From Streptomyces caelestis (lineage in GTDB: Bacteria; Actinomycetota; Actinomycetes; Streptomycetales; Streptomycetaceae), in assembly GCF_001279005.1 (NCBI RefSeq), contig NZ_LGCN01000120.1:153888-217887 (forward strand): a DNA stretch of 64,000 bases, written 5' to 3'. Made by a program: the position numbers and the translations under genes. This document shows, in pieces, positions 36,816-45,370 of this stretch. Under the pieces are notes generated by a model. The model saw nothing but the letters and a program-made list of their open reading frames with translations. It was not told the DNA's origin and did not search any database. How positions within the stretch are numbered: the first letter of the stretch is position 1; every line of letters begins with the position of its first letter.

Positions 36816-38048
36816 TCATTCCGGCCGGCGCACGGTGACCACGGCGACCAGACCGCTCAGAAGTAGGCTGGCGACGAGCGCGGGCGCCGGGGACCACGAG
36901 GCCAGCAGGACGCCGGCGGCGGCGACGGCGAACGGCACGCACTCGGCCGTCCGCCTCTGGTGCGGCCGCAGGTGTACCGCCCACACGGTGGTCAGGAAGA
37001 CGGCGGCCGGGACGGTGACCGCCATGGCGGCACCCGCGGACGACGTGCCGGTACGGTGCGTGAGATGGTCGGCGTAGGCGGCCAGCCCCGCTCCCTCCGC
37101 AGTGGCCGAGGCGAAGATCAGGTAGTGACCGTACGCCCAGGTGAAACGTCTGTGGTGAGCCCGGTGCGTCATGGAGAGCAGCGTGTGCGCCGGCTTGGTG
37201 AAGTACAGCCACCACATCGCAAAGGCCGTCAGCAGGCCGCCGCCGGCCAGCGCGTACAGCGCGACGGTGCCGTGATGCCGGTCGAACGCCCCCCGGACGG
37301 CGACCGTGGCGGCCGCCACGGACTCCCCGAGGACGATGAGGGTGAACAGCCCGTAGCGCTCGGCGATGTGGTGCGGATGCCACGGGGTCATTCCGGCGGA
37401 CTGCGCCCACGCGGGGACCAGGACCTCTGCCACGATCATCACGGCGACGCCCGGGAGCCGTAGCTGTTCCGGGAGGAACAGAAGCCCGATCCATCCGAGT
37501 TGGCAGGACGTCACCCCGGCGGCGAAGCGGACCGTCGTCCTGCGCCGGCCGGGGTCGGAGAGTCCGGCCCGGAGCCACAGCGCCGCCAGTGCCGTGCGCA
37601 GCACCACGTACCCGAGCGTGATGACGAGCAGGTCCCCGTGCTCGAAGGCACGGCCGACGCCGGCGGCGAGGACGAGGGATCCCGTGATCTGCACCAGGAC
37701 CGTGAGCCGGTAGGGAGCGTCGTCGGGGTCGTAGGCGGAGGCGAACCAGGTGAAGTTCATCCAGGCCCACCACACGGTGAAGAAGACCAGCGCGAAACGC
37801 AGGACGCCCGAGGCGTGGTGTCCGTGCGTCAGTGCCTCGTGCAGACCCTCCGAGGCCTGTGCCACGGCGACGACGAAGCAGAGGTCGAGGAAGAGTTCGA
37901 GCGGCGTGGCGGACCGGTGCGCCTCCCAGGGGTCACGGCCGGTCATGGCCTGCCGTCGGCGCACGGCGGGGACCGTGTTCCCCGCGAGGTGTCCGCCGCC
38001 CGGCCCCGGACCGGGGTCCACCGCATCCGCTCGCTCGTCCATGCTCAT
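36816..38048 (-). CDS. Low temperature requirement protein A (LtrA)-family membrane protein
   Basis: The 410-residue protein has about ten to twelve membrane helices. Family marks include SATPLELFLDLCFVVAVAQA, VWWAWMNFTWFASAYDPDDA, the central HPHHIAERYGLFTLIVLGES and TWAYGHYLIFASATAEGAGL. LtrA-family proteins were named from a Listeria cold-growth locus. The biochemical role is unknown. The start could be either Met of MSMDERAD. A 22-bp stem hairpin closes the gene, and the photolyase remnant lies upstream. Confidence 0.9.
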   Translation of the reverse strand: MSMDERADAVDPGPGPGGGHLAGNTVPAVRRRQAMTGRDPWEAHRSATPLELFLDLCFVVAVAQASEGLHEALTHGHHASGVLRFALVFFTVWWAWMNFTWFASAYDPDDAPYRLTVLVQITGSLVLAAGVGRAFEHGDLLVITLGYVVLRTALAALWLRAGLSDPGRRRTTVRFAAGVTSCQLGWIGLLFLPEQLRLPGVAVMIVAEVLVPAWAQSAGMTPWHPHHIAERYGLFTLIVLGESVAAATVAVRGAFDRHHGTVALYALAGGGLLTAFAMWWLYFTKPAHTLLSMTHRAHHRRFTWAYGHYLIFASATAEGAGLAAYADHLTHRTGTSSAGAAMAVTVPAAVFLTTVWAVHLRPHQRRTAECVPFAVAAAGVLLASWSPAPALVASLLLSGLVAVVTVRRPE

Positions 38049-38169
38049 CGCCGTTCCACGTCCGGTCCGTCCGCCAGGTGCGGTCGGTCGCCGAAGGTAG
38101 GACGAACCGGAGAACGGCGGGAGTCCACCGGTGCACGGGTGCTTGCACGAGAGCGAACGTCCGCCGGGG

Positions 38170-38268
38170 GCCGGGCACCACCTCGTCGGCCGAGGAGAGC
38201 GCGGCGCGCGGCGGCGGCTGGTCGTGCAGGCGCAGGTCGGCGGTGGACATGACGACCGCACAGGTCAC
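38170..38268 (-). pseudogene. N-terminal remnant of a deoxyribodipyrimidine photolyase
   Basis: On the minus strand the frame reads CAVVMSTADLRLHDQPPPRA and then ALSSADEVVP. This matches the conserved opening of bacterial photolyases (a strand, xxDLRLHDxPxLxxA, then ADEVVPLFV). The similarity ends after about 33 codons, where a Pro/Arg-rich sequence takes over. The rest of the gene is missing, and the LtrA gene starts 120 bp downstream. It looks like a deletion scar. Confidence 0.45.
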
Positions 38269-38655
38269 GTCGTCGCTCCGGTGCGCTGAAGGGGGTCTCG
38301 TCGGCCGGCGCCCTCACCGCACGCACGGCCGTCCGCACCGCAACGCCGGTGCGGACGGCCACGCCGCCGACGACCGCCCGGACGGCGGCCCGCCCCCTCC
38401 GGCCGCCGGCGCCGCCCGGCGTTCACACGTCCCGGTCCGGCGAACACGCGAGGGGAGCCGGTGTCCTGGGCATCGGCGTCCTCCCGGAGACGGGCCGCGA
38501 GGTCGTCTCCCGGTCGAGGAAATCGGGGCGGATCGTCGCGCGGGCCCTCGTGCGGGCGGCGCGCAGGAAGTGGCCTTCGTCATATCCGGTACCGCAGCCC
38601 CCTCCTGGACGGCCGCCTCACGGAGACGGGTTTGACGGTGCCCCTCCGGCGACCG

Positions 38656-38673
38656 ACTAGTGACATCACTAGT
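38656..38673. promoter_or_regulatory. Palindromic operator-like site, AT-rich
   Basis: ACTAGTGA and TCACTAGT form a perfect inverted repeat around CA. Half-sites of this shape are typical of GntR- or TetR-type operators. The site stands in a 1.3-kb gene-free stretch before the biosynthetic cluster. No adjacent regulator is of either family, so the binding protein is unknown. Confidence 0.55.
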
Positions 38674-38941
38674 TCACGCTCGACAGCGCCTCGCGGTCGG
38701 TCCGCCGGCCGCTCGCCTCACCGCCGGCCCATGGCAAGAACCGCGCCATGTCAGGTGGGCTCCGGGGCGGCCCGGCATCGTTCGGCCGAGGTCGGAAAAG
38801 GTTGAACCTGCCCACACCGGACAAGTCTGCGCCGATTTCGCGCCACATTATCGGAAGGGGTGAGGAGGCCGAATCGGCGTGCCGGTGGTCCTTCGTACAA
38901 GGAACTGCCCCACTCGCCCGCGCCGAAAGGGAACTGGAGCG

Positions 38942-38998
38942 TTGAAAGTTTCAATGATGTTTGAGATGATCGCTTGCAGTCCGTAAACCCCATGGGGT
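38942..38998 (+). promoter_or_regulatory. AT-rich control region before the cluster
   Basis: This stretch is much lower in GC than its surroundings. It contains the palindrome TTGAAAGTTTCAA (38942-38954), two near repeats about 11 bp apart (TTTCAATGAT, TTTGAGATGAT) with the helical-turn spacing of SARP-type boxes, and the palindrome ACCCCATGGGGT (38987-38998). It lies 380-435 bp before the first cluster gene. The remainder of 38269-39282 holds no supported gene. Confidence 0.45.
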
Positions 38999-39282
38999 CA
39001 GCACGCAAGACCCAGAGGCTAACGGGTCAGTAACTTACCGGCCGGTTCGCCCTCTGCCCAGTCAGTGAAAACCGATAATTGTTGCCCGGTCCCTCCCATG
39101 CCTTTCAGGGGGTGATCCGGTTATGCGGTGAGGATCTGCCGTGACATGAAGGCAAGTGTCGCAGTGGATATCCGCCGAGGTGATCGCTGTCTGTCGCAAC
39201 AGAAAGAAGCGGAATGCTGAAGAGAACGCGCTCCTGCGCAGAAGCAGCTCCTGCGGAGATATCCGCCACAGGAGGATCGATC

Positions 39283-39318
39283 GTGACCGCCTTCGGCTCC
39301 GGTACGCGAGGGAGATAG
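39283..39318 (+). CDS. Possible 11-codon leader peptide
   Basis: GTG at 39283 is preceded at ideal distance by AGGAGGA, the best ribosome site in the region. It opens an 11-residue frame (VTAFGSGTRGR) that ends at TAG. It precedes the HprK-like gene by about 60 bp. It could be an attenuation leader, or the broken start of a longer N-terminus. Confidence 0.35.
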   Translation: MTAFGSGTRGR

Positions 39319-39376
39319 GGCACCCGCAGGCCGGTGCCGCACGATCACTTCTTCCGCGTCATGGAGGCGTTTCACC

Positions 39377-40471
39377 TTGGGATTACCACGCGAGACCCGG
39401 ACGACCTGGCACGACCTGGAGTTACGGGTCCGGGCCGAGGATCCCGGGGTCCTCGACTACGTCAGCAGCCAGCACCGTCTCGCCCGCGAGGATCCGGACC
39501 GGGCCGCCACACGGATCGACATCGAAGCCGTCAGCTCCCCGTCGCGACTCGCGGAGCTGACCGCGAGACGGGCGACCGAGCGTCGTGAGTCCTACGCCGG
39601 CTGGTGGTACGGCTGCCATCGGAACGAGGACGGAGCGTTCGTCCTCGTCTCGCAGGAGGGGCACGAGTTCCCGCACGCCCTGATCACCACCGACTTCCTC
39701 ACCTGGGAGATCGTCACCGCGCACGAGCACGAGCTGGGACTCGTCGTCACCCGCACCATGCGGGAACTGGTGCGCGAGCACTTCGTCGACCGCGGCGCGC
39801 TCATGCTGCACGGCGCGGCGGCCGTCCTGCCCGACGGCACCGGGGTGGTCCTCGCCGGCCCCTCCGGCGCCGGCAAGACCTCGGCCTCCGTCCAGCTCGC
39901 CCGCGCGGGCGGCCACTGCGTCGCCACCGACCGGTGCCTGCTGCTGGCCGACGGCCCGGAATGGGCCGTGGTCGGTCTGCCGCTGTCCACCCGCCTCACC
40001 CGGGAAGCGGCGGCCGGTCTCGGTATCGAGCCCGGCGAGAAGGACAGACTGATCAGACACGGTGAGGCGGCCGTCCGCAGACCGGACCCCAAGGGCAAGA
40101 TCTCGCTCAGCAACGAGGAGATGCGGCGTCTGGCCGGTGTCGAGTTCCTGGCCTCCACGCGGATCGACACGCTGGTGCTGCTCGAGAACACCGGCGCCCC
40201 CCGGCCCCTGTCCGGCCCGGTCGCCGAGGGGGAGGCCGTGGCCGCCCTGGCCGAGCACATCCTCGTACCCGACACGGCGTACCGCGGCCGGTGGCTGTCC
40301 GCGGACCCGAGCCCCGAGCCGGCCGGCGACGTCAAGGGCCGGCTCGGCGAACTGGCCGCCGCCGTGCCCGCCCGGCACGGCACGTGGACACCGGCCACCT
40401 ACAAGAGCGACGTTCTGGCGGCCTGGCTCGCCCCGCGCGCCGGTGCCGAGAAGACAGGAGACCCCTCGTGA
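39377..40471 (+). CDS. HprK-like serine/small-molecule kinase (first of two)
   Basis: The 364-residue protein starts at TTG nine bases after GGAGG. Residues 140-260 form an HPr-kinase-type P-loop domain with Walker A AGPSGAGKTSASVQLA (160-175) and VATDRCLLL. The N-terminal 130 residues are strand-rich. Outside the sugar-PTS system such proteins phosphorylate other substrates, for example lasso peptides, and they occur in biosynthetic clusters. Codons 3 and 16 are TTA, so translation may need the bldA tRNA. Coding bias before about 39400 favours another frame, so a frameshift near the start is possible. It overlaps the NUDIX gene by GTGA. Confidence 0.82.
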   Translation: MGLPRETRTTWHDLELRVRAEDPGVLDYVSSQHRLAREDPDRAATRIDIEAVSSPSRLAELTARRATERRESYAGWWYGCHRNEDGAFVLVSQEGHEFPHALITTDFLTWEIVTAHEHELGLVVTRTMRELVREHFVDRGALMLHGAAAVLPDGTGVVLAGPSGAGKTSASVQLARAGGHCVATDRCLLLADGPEWAVVGLPLSTRLTREAAAGLGIEPGEKDRLIRHGEAAVRRPDPKGKISLSNEEMRRLAGVEFLASTRIDTLVLLENTGAPRPLSGPVAEGEAVAALAEHILVPDTAYRGRWLSADPSPEPAGDVKGRLGELAAAVPARHGTWTPATYKSDVLAAWLAPRAGAEKTGDPS

Positions 40472-40950
40472 CCACCACCCCGCAGATCCGTTACAGCGCC
40501 CGGGCCCTGCTGCTGGACGAGGACGACAGGCTCCTGTTGTTCTCCAGCGTGGACGACGCCAACGGCGAGACCTTCTGGTACCCGGTGGGCGGTGGCATCA
40601 AGGAGGGGGAGTCCCCCGAGGACGCCCTGCGCCGGGAGGTCGAGGAGGAGACCGGACGCACGGAGTTCGAGATCGGCCCCCAGATCTGGTACCGGGAGGC
40701 CGTCGCCTCCTGGGGCGGCAACACCTACGACTGCCGCGAGCGGTTCTACCTCTGCCGCGTCTCCCACTTCTCCGTCGACACCAGCGGCTTCAGCCAGGGG
40801 GAGATCGACACGGTCTCCGGTCACCGGTGGTGGACGTTGGACGAGCTGGACGCCGCCACGGACCGGCTGGTGCCCGCCGATCTGGCGCCCCGGCTTCGCG
40901 CCGTGCTCACCGACGGCGCCCCCGCCGAGCCCGATGTCGTCGGCAGCTGA
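40468..40950 (+). CDS. NUDIX hydrolase
   Basis: The 160-residue protein starts at a GTG that overlaps the kinase stop. The Nudix box occupies residues 41-63, with Gly-rich lead GGGIKEGES, then REVEEETG supplying the catalytic glutamates. The downstream WWTLDELD is typical. NUDIX enzymes cleave nucleoside diphosphates linked to other groups. In this cluster it may clean up or process a nucleotide-activated intermediate. Confidence 0.94.
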   Translation: MTTTPQIRYSARALLLDEDDRLLLFSSVDDANGETFWYPVGGGIKEGESPEDALRREVEEETGRTEFEIGPQIWYREAVASWGGNTYDCRERFYLCRVSHFSVDTSGFSQGEIDTVSGHRWWTLDELDAATDRLVPADLAPRLRAVLTDGAPAEPDVVGS

Positions 40951-40975
40951 GCACGGAATCCGGAGGGACCAGCAC

Positions 40976-41755
40976 GTGAAGGGACTGCGAGGACGGCCCG
41001 CCCTGGTGACCGGCGGCGCCCAGGGGATCGGCAGGGCGGTCGCCGAGCGCCTCGTCGAGGAGGGCGCCCGCGTCATGATCATGGACACGAACGAGGAGTT
41101 CGGGAAGTCCGCGGTCGCGGAACTGGCACGGCGCCCGGGCGGTGAGCACGTCGGCTTCGTGCACGGCGACATCTCCGAGGAGAGCGACGTGGTGGCCGCG
41201 GTGGAGGCGACACGGACCGCGTTCGGCGGTGTCGAACTCCTCGTGAACTGCGCCGCCGCGTTCATCACGCGCGGGATCGAGGCCACCGTGGAGGAGTGGC
41301 GGCGCGTCACGGACGTCAACATCATGGGCCACGCCCTGATGGTCAAACACAGCGCGCCCCTGATGGAGGCCGCCGGCGGCGGCAGCGTCGTCAACGTCTC
41401 CTCGATCTCCGCGCACATCGCGCAGCCCCGGTCCGTCACCTACAGCGCCACCAAGGCCGCCATCATCGGCATGACCCGGTGTATGGCCACCGACCTGGCC
41501 GGGGCGGGAATCCGGGTGAACGCGGTGAGCCCGGGAACGGTCTGGAGCGACAACCTCGCGCGCCGCTACAAGGAGAAGTACGGAGTGTCGCGCGAGGAGG
41601 CGGACGCCCGTCCGGACATCGGCGGCCGGCACATGCTGCACCGCACCGCCGACCCGGAGGAGATCGCCTCCGCCGTCGCCTTCCTGCTCTCCTCGGAGGC
41701 CGGTTTCATCACCGGTGAGAACCTCATGGTCGATGCCGGGCTCACCGTGACGTGA
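40976..41755 (+). CDS. Short-chain dehydrogenase/reductase, paralogue of the 59741 gene
   Basis: The 259-residue protein starts at GTG after GGAGGGACC. It has TGGAQGIG for NAD(P) binding, NCAAAF in place of NNAG, and catalytic Ser plus Tyr-Ser-Ala-Thr-Lys in VTYSATKAAIIGM. The stretches SSISAHI and GIRVNAVSPGTVWSDN recur almost unchanged in the SDR at 59741-60529, so the two are cluster paralogues. It should oxidise or reduce a hydroxyl/keto group, plausibly on a cyclitol. It ends operon 1, and a hairpin follows at once. Confidence 0.93.
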   Translation: MKGLRGRPALVTGGAQGIGRAVAERLVEEGARVMIMDTNEEFGKSAVAELARRPGGEHVGFVHGDISEESDVVAAVEATRTAFGGVELLVNCAAAFITRGIEATVEEWRRVTDVNIMGHALMVKHSAPLMEAAGGGSVVNVSSISAHIAQPRSVTYSATKAAIIGMTRCMATDLAGAGIRVNAVSPGTVWSDNLARRYKEKYGVSREEADARPDIGGRHMLHRTADPEEIASAVAFLLSSEAGFITGENLMVDAGLTVT

Positions 41756-41756
41756 C

Positions 41757-41794
41757 GCCGTCGTGCCGTGCGAGGGCCTCCACGGCACGACGGC
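41757..41794 (+). terminator. Hairpin closing operon 1
   Basis: Arms GCCGTCGTGCCGTG (41757-41770) and 41781-41794 give a perfect 14-bp stem with a ten-base loop, starting two bases after the SDR stop. Confidence 0.85.
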
Positions 41795-42262
41795 AATCGT
41801 GAGGCGGGGCTGCTCCGTCCGGAAAGGAGCCGCCGCCCCGTTCTCTTCCCCGGCGCCGCTCACCCGGCGCCGATGATCTCGTGGACCCACACCCGCCGTA
41901 AACCCCTCCCGTTTTTTCCCGAGGGTTCACGGGCGATCCGCGACGCCCATTCACGCTCCCTTTCTCCATGCTTTTCCGGGGCCTGCGTGGGGTGCCCGAA
42001 TTCAGCATGATGCGCGATGAGGCGCGTGTGGAAATATCGTCGTCGCGCATGCCGGAAAGATTCCCTCACGTTTCTTTGGATTCTCTTGGTGGATAAATGG
42101 AGTCCACTGATATACGTTTGCCGAAACCGGGCGGACATTGCTGGACCGGATCCACTGTTCGCACCGATCCTCGGCCGAGTGAGATGCCTCGACGCCGCGT
42201 GAGATGCCCCAGTACGCCGAGTAATCCCTGACGATCGTCAGGTATACGTCCGGAGGAATACA
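41795..42262 (+). promoter_or_regulatory. Promoter and leader region of operon 2
   Basis: This 468-bp gene-free stretch falls to low GC between about 41890 and 42260, as at strong or regulated Streptomyces promoters. It holds imperfect inverted repeats (for example GCGCGATGA/TCGTCGCGC at 42013-42049 and TGGTGG/CCACTGA near 42088-42111). It ends in the ribosome site GGAGGAATACA before the TTG start. No exact promoter pair can be assigned. Confidence 0.5.
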
Positions 42263-43375
42263 TTGAGTAACAACGTGATCAGGGTCGCGCTGGCCGGCGT
42301 CGGCTCCTGCGCCTCCAGTTTCGTGCAGTCCGTGGTCCTGGACCGGGAGCGGCCCGGCCCCTCCAACGGCGTGATGCACGAGTACATCGGCGGTCACCGT
42401 CTCGGCGACGTGGAGTTCGTCGCGGCCTTCGACGTCGACGCCCTGAAGGTGGGCCAGGACCTCTCGGAGGCCGTGTACGCGGGACGCACCGCCGCCGTCC
42501 GCCACGTGGACGTGCCGCACCTGGGCGTCACCGTCCAGGCCGGCCCGCTGCTCGACGGCCTCGACGGCGCGCTCGGCGACGCCGTCGACGCCCATCCCGC
42601 CACCGCCGTCGCGACCCCGGAGTCGCTGGCCGCCGCCCTGGCCGCCGCACGACCCGACGTCGTGGTCTGCCTGCTGCCCACCGGCTCGACCGCGGCCGTC
42701 CAGACGTACGCCAGGGCCGCCGCCGAGGCGGGCGCGGGCTTCGTCAACGCCACCCCCGAGCCCGTCGCCAACGACCCCGCGCTGGTGGCCCTGTTCACCG
42801 AGCACGGCGCCCCCCTCCTCGGTGACGACCTGCGCAGCCACCTCGGCGCCACCACCCTGCACACCGCCCTGATCGAGCTCTTCCAGAGCCGCGGTGTCGA
42901 GGTCAAGGACAACTACCAGCTCAACGTCGGCGGCAACACCGACTTCCTGAACCTCTCCGACCCGGCCAGGTCCCGCTCGAAGCAGGTCTCCAAGCGCAAG
43001 GCCCTCGCCAACGCCGGCATCGACTCCCGCGAGGTCGCCGCGGGCCCCAACGGCTTCGTCAAGCACCTCGGCGACCGCAAGGTGTGCTTCCTGCGCATCG
43101 AGGGCGAGAGCATCATCGGCGCCCCCGTGCACATGGAGGTACGCCTGGAGGTCGAGGACAGCCCCAATGCCGCCGCGGTGCTGGCCAACGCCGTCCGCAC
43201 CGCGCACAGCGCCTCCCGCCAGGGCATGGTCGGCGTCATCGACCCCGTCTGCGCCTTCCTGTTCAAGAGCCCGAAGACGGGGGCCAAGGAGTCCGAGGCA
43301 CTGCACGACTTCCAGGCCTTCGTGCGCAAGGCCGGCGAGCACCACGCGCTGCAGGCGGTCGACGGGAATGCCTGA
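42263..43375 (+). CDS. myo-Inositol-1-phosphate synthase family protein
   Basis: The 370-residue protein starts at TTG after GGAGG. The NAD-binding loop AGVGSCASSF (11-20), the core KDNYQLNVGGNTDFLNLSDP, the SKRKALAN region and HLGDRKVCFLRIEGE match actinobacterial inositol-3-phosphate synthases (about 360 residues). The normal enzyme isomerises glucose-6-phosphate to inositol phosphate through an NAD+-dependent aldol reaction. A cluster-borne orthologue in aristeromycin biosynthesis makes a five-membered cyclitol phosphate from fructose-6-phosphate, so ring size here is open. It heads operon 2 and overlaps the next gene by eight bases. Confidence 0.93.
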   Translation: MSNNVIRVALAGVGSCASSFVQSVVLDRERPGPSNGVMHEYIGGHRLGDVEFVAAFDVDALKVGQDLSEAVYAGRTAAVRHVDVPHLGVTVQAGPLLDGLDGALGDAVDAHPATAVATPESLAAALAAARPDVVVCLLPTGSTAAVQTYARAAAEAGAGFVNATPEPVANDPALVALFTEHGAPLLGDDLRSHLGATTLHTALIELFQSRGVEVKDNYQLNVGGNTDFLNLSDPARSRSKQVSKRKALANAGIDSREVAAGPNGFVKHLGDRKVCFLRIEGESIIGAPVHMEVRLEVEDSPNAAAVLANAVRTAHSASRQGMVGVIDPVCAFLFKSPKTGAKESEALHDFQAFVRKAGEHHALQAVDGNA

Positions 43376-44402
43376 CCCCGCCTCCTGGCTGCCCGATCGC
43401 GACCCCGGCGTGGCCCGCGTCCTCGACCGGAGCTACGGCCTCGGTGCCCACCGGGCGTGGTCACTGAACCGGGAGAGCGTCAACACCGTCTGGCGCGTGT
43501 CCACTTCGCGCGGGGAGTACGCGCTCAAGCGGCTGGGGCGGGACGTCGCCCCGCAGTGGACGGCCTTCGAGCACGCCGCCCTGCCCCGGCTGACCGCCGC
43601 CGGCATCCCGGTCGCGGTTCCCGTGCCGACGGCGGAGGGAGGCAGCTCGGCCGTCCACGACGGCTCCGTCTGGCAACTGCGGCCCTGGCGGGAGGGCCGG
43701 CCCTTCGACTCGGGCCGGCCGGGCGACATCGAACAGGCCGGCGCCTTCCTGGCGGCACTGCACCGCGTCCCGGTCGACGGGCTGCCCGCGGACGGCCAGA
43801 GCTCCACCCGCAACCTGGAGTTCTGGCTCACCACCGAGCGGCCCCCGCACGCGGCACTGGACGAGGTCGACGAGATAGCCGCCCCGTACGTGAGCGCCGC
43901 CGTGCGCGCCCGCGCCCGGCGCGCCTACGCGGCGGTGCTGCGCCGGGCCCGCACCGAACTCGCCGGGTACGGAGACCTCCCCGAGGTCCTCACCCACGGC
44001 GAGGTCGCGGGCTCCAACCTGCTGTACTCCGACAGCGGGGAGCTGGCCTGCGTCCTCGACTGGGACGCGCTGCAGCTGCGCTCCCGCGTCTACGACGTGG
44101 CACGGGCACTGCTGTTCCTGCCCCGCAAGGCCCGCGGCGGCTTCCAGGTCCTGCCGGACCGGGCCCGGGCGGTCCTCGCCGCCGCGACGGCGCGCGAGCC
44201 GCTCACACCGGAGGAACTCGGCTCCCTCATCCCGGTGCTGGAGCTGAACTTCGTCCCGTCGCCCGACTACCTCCGGCAGGTCGCGCGGCGCGCCCCGGGC
44301 ATCCTGGAGTGGTACCTCGGCTGGCGGGCCGAGGGCGCCGGCGCGGTCCGCGGCATCCTCTCCGACGTCATCGCCACAGCTCCGCAGGGGACACCGCGAT
44401 GA
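43368..44402 (+). CDS. APH-fold small-molecule kinase (aminoglycoside phosphotransferase family)
   Basis: The 344-residue protein starts at ATG 43368 inside the end of the synthase gene. The lysine region YALKRLG (51-57) is the nucleotide lobe. The catalytic loop is LTHGEVAGSNLLY (209-220), where the usual HGD is HGE (Glu212). The metal-binding aspartates follow in CVLDWDALQL (228-237). The APH family includes antibiotic, homoserine and methylthioribose kinases. In this setting it may phosphorylate a cyclitol or the final product, including for self-resistance. The Asp-to-Glu change is unusual and could weaken activity. Confidence 0.88.
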   Translation: MPDPASWLPDRDPGVARVLDRSYGLGAHRAWSLNRESVNTVWRVSTSRGEYALKRLGRDVAPQWTAFEHAALPRLTAAGIPVAVPVPTAEGGSSAVHDGSVWQLRPWREGRPFDSGRPGDIEQAGAFLAALHRVPVDGLPADGQSSTRNLEFWLTTERPPHAALDEVDEIAAPYVSAAVRARARRAYAAVLRRARTELAGYGDLPEVLTHGEVAGSNLLYSDSGELACVLDWDALQLRSRVYDVARALLFLPRKARGGFQVLPDRARAVLAAATAREPLTPEELGSLIPVLELNFVPSPDYLRQVARRAPGILEWYLGWRAEGAGAVRGILSDVIATAPQGTPR

Positions 44403-45370
44403 CGCGGTACGTGTGCCGCACCCCGGGGCACGCGGTGGCGTTGGACGTGAGCCGCGACGCGGCCGCGTACGTCCGGGAGCTGCTCGGCCCCTACGTCCGG
44501 GTCGCTCCCGGGCCCGACGGCCCCGACGACGCCCGCTGGCGGATCGGGACCGCGGACCGCGAGCGGCCGGCGGGGGAGGAGGTGGTCATCACCAGCGCCA
44601 CCGAACCCCCCACCCGGCTCTGGTACGACGGAACGGCCCGCGAGGTGCTGTTCGACCCGGCGATGCCGCGCTCCTTCCTGTGGCACAACCTGGTCCGGTT
44701 CACCCGCATCCTGCTGCGGCTGATGCACGCGGAGGAACCGGAGGTCTTCCTGCACGCCGGGCTGGTCGCCCGGGACGACGGGCACGGCGCGCTCGTGCTG
44801 GGCGCGAAGCGAGCGGGGAAGACCTCCACCGTCCTGTCCGCCCTGCGTCACGGGCTCCGCTTCGTCGGCAACGACGACGTCTCCGTCCGTGCGGACGCCG
44901 GCGGCTGGACCGGGCGGGGCTGGCCCCGTCGGGTCTCCGTGCGCGGGGACACCTTCGCCGCCGTCGGACTGCCCGGCGACACCGACCGCCTGCTCCACCC
45001 GGCGGAACTGCGCGACCTCGCGGGCGGCCCTGAGCTGCTGGCCGAGGCGCCGGTCGGGGTCCTGGTCTTCCCCCGGTTCCACCCCGAACCCGGTGTCGTG
45101 CCCCTCGGCCCGGAGGAGACCCTGGCCCGGCTCACGGCCAACGAACTGCCCACCGTGGTCAAGCACGCCGACTTCCTGCTGCCGTTCTTCGGCCCCGTCC
45201 CGCCGGCGGTCCGGCAGGACCTCCTCGCCCGCCTGGCGGCACAGGTGCCCGGCGTCGAACTCCGGCAGGACTTCTCCGCCCTGCACGACGGAACCGCCGC
45301 GCTGACCGGGCTCCTGGACGGAGACGTCCCCGTACCGCCCCCGGCAAGGGAAGGAGGGCGAAGGACGTGA
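44399..45370 (+). CDS. HprK-like kinase (second)
   Basis: The 323-residue protein starts at ATGA overlapping the APH stop. Walker A is LGAKRAGKTSTVL (134-146). A likely acidic metal site is in GNDDVSVRADAGG (157-169). The N-terminal half is strand-rich like other HprK-related proteins. It is a distant paralogue of the 39377 gene. Substrate is unknown. Its tight coupling to the APH-type and adenylate-kinase-like genes suggests sequential phosphorylation steps. Confidence 0.85.
   Translation: MTRYVCRTPGHAVALDVSRDAAAYVRELLGPYVRVAPGPDGPDDARWRIGTADRERPAGEEVVITSATEPPTRLWYDGTAREVLFDPAMPRSFLWHNLVRFTRILLRLMHAEEPEVFLHAGLVARDDGHGALVLGAKRAGKTSTVLSALRHGLRFVGNDDVSVRADAGGWTGRGWPRRVSVRGDTFAAVGLPGDTDRLLHPAELRDLAGGPELLAEAPVGVLVFPRFHPEPGVVPLGPEETLARLTANELPTVVKHADFLLPFFGPVPPAVRQDLLARLAAQVPGVELRQDFSALHDGTAALTGLLDGDVPVPPPAREGGRRT

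Noticed and set aside
38748..38945. 65-codon plus-strand frame before the cluster (candidate precursor peptide)
   Set aside because: No ribosome site, no leader/core pattern, and no RiPP maturation genes apart from the HprK-like kinases.
39377..40471. Lasso-peptide kinase interpretation of the HprK-like genes
   Set aside because: No lasso precursor, cyclase or B-protein genes are present, so only the general kinase family is claimed.
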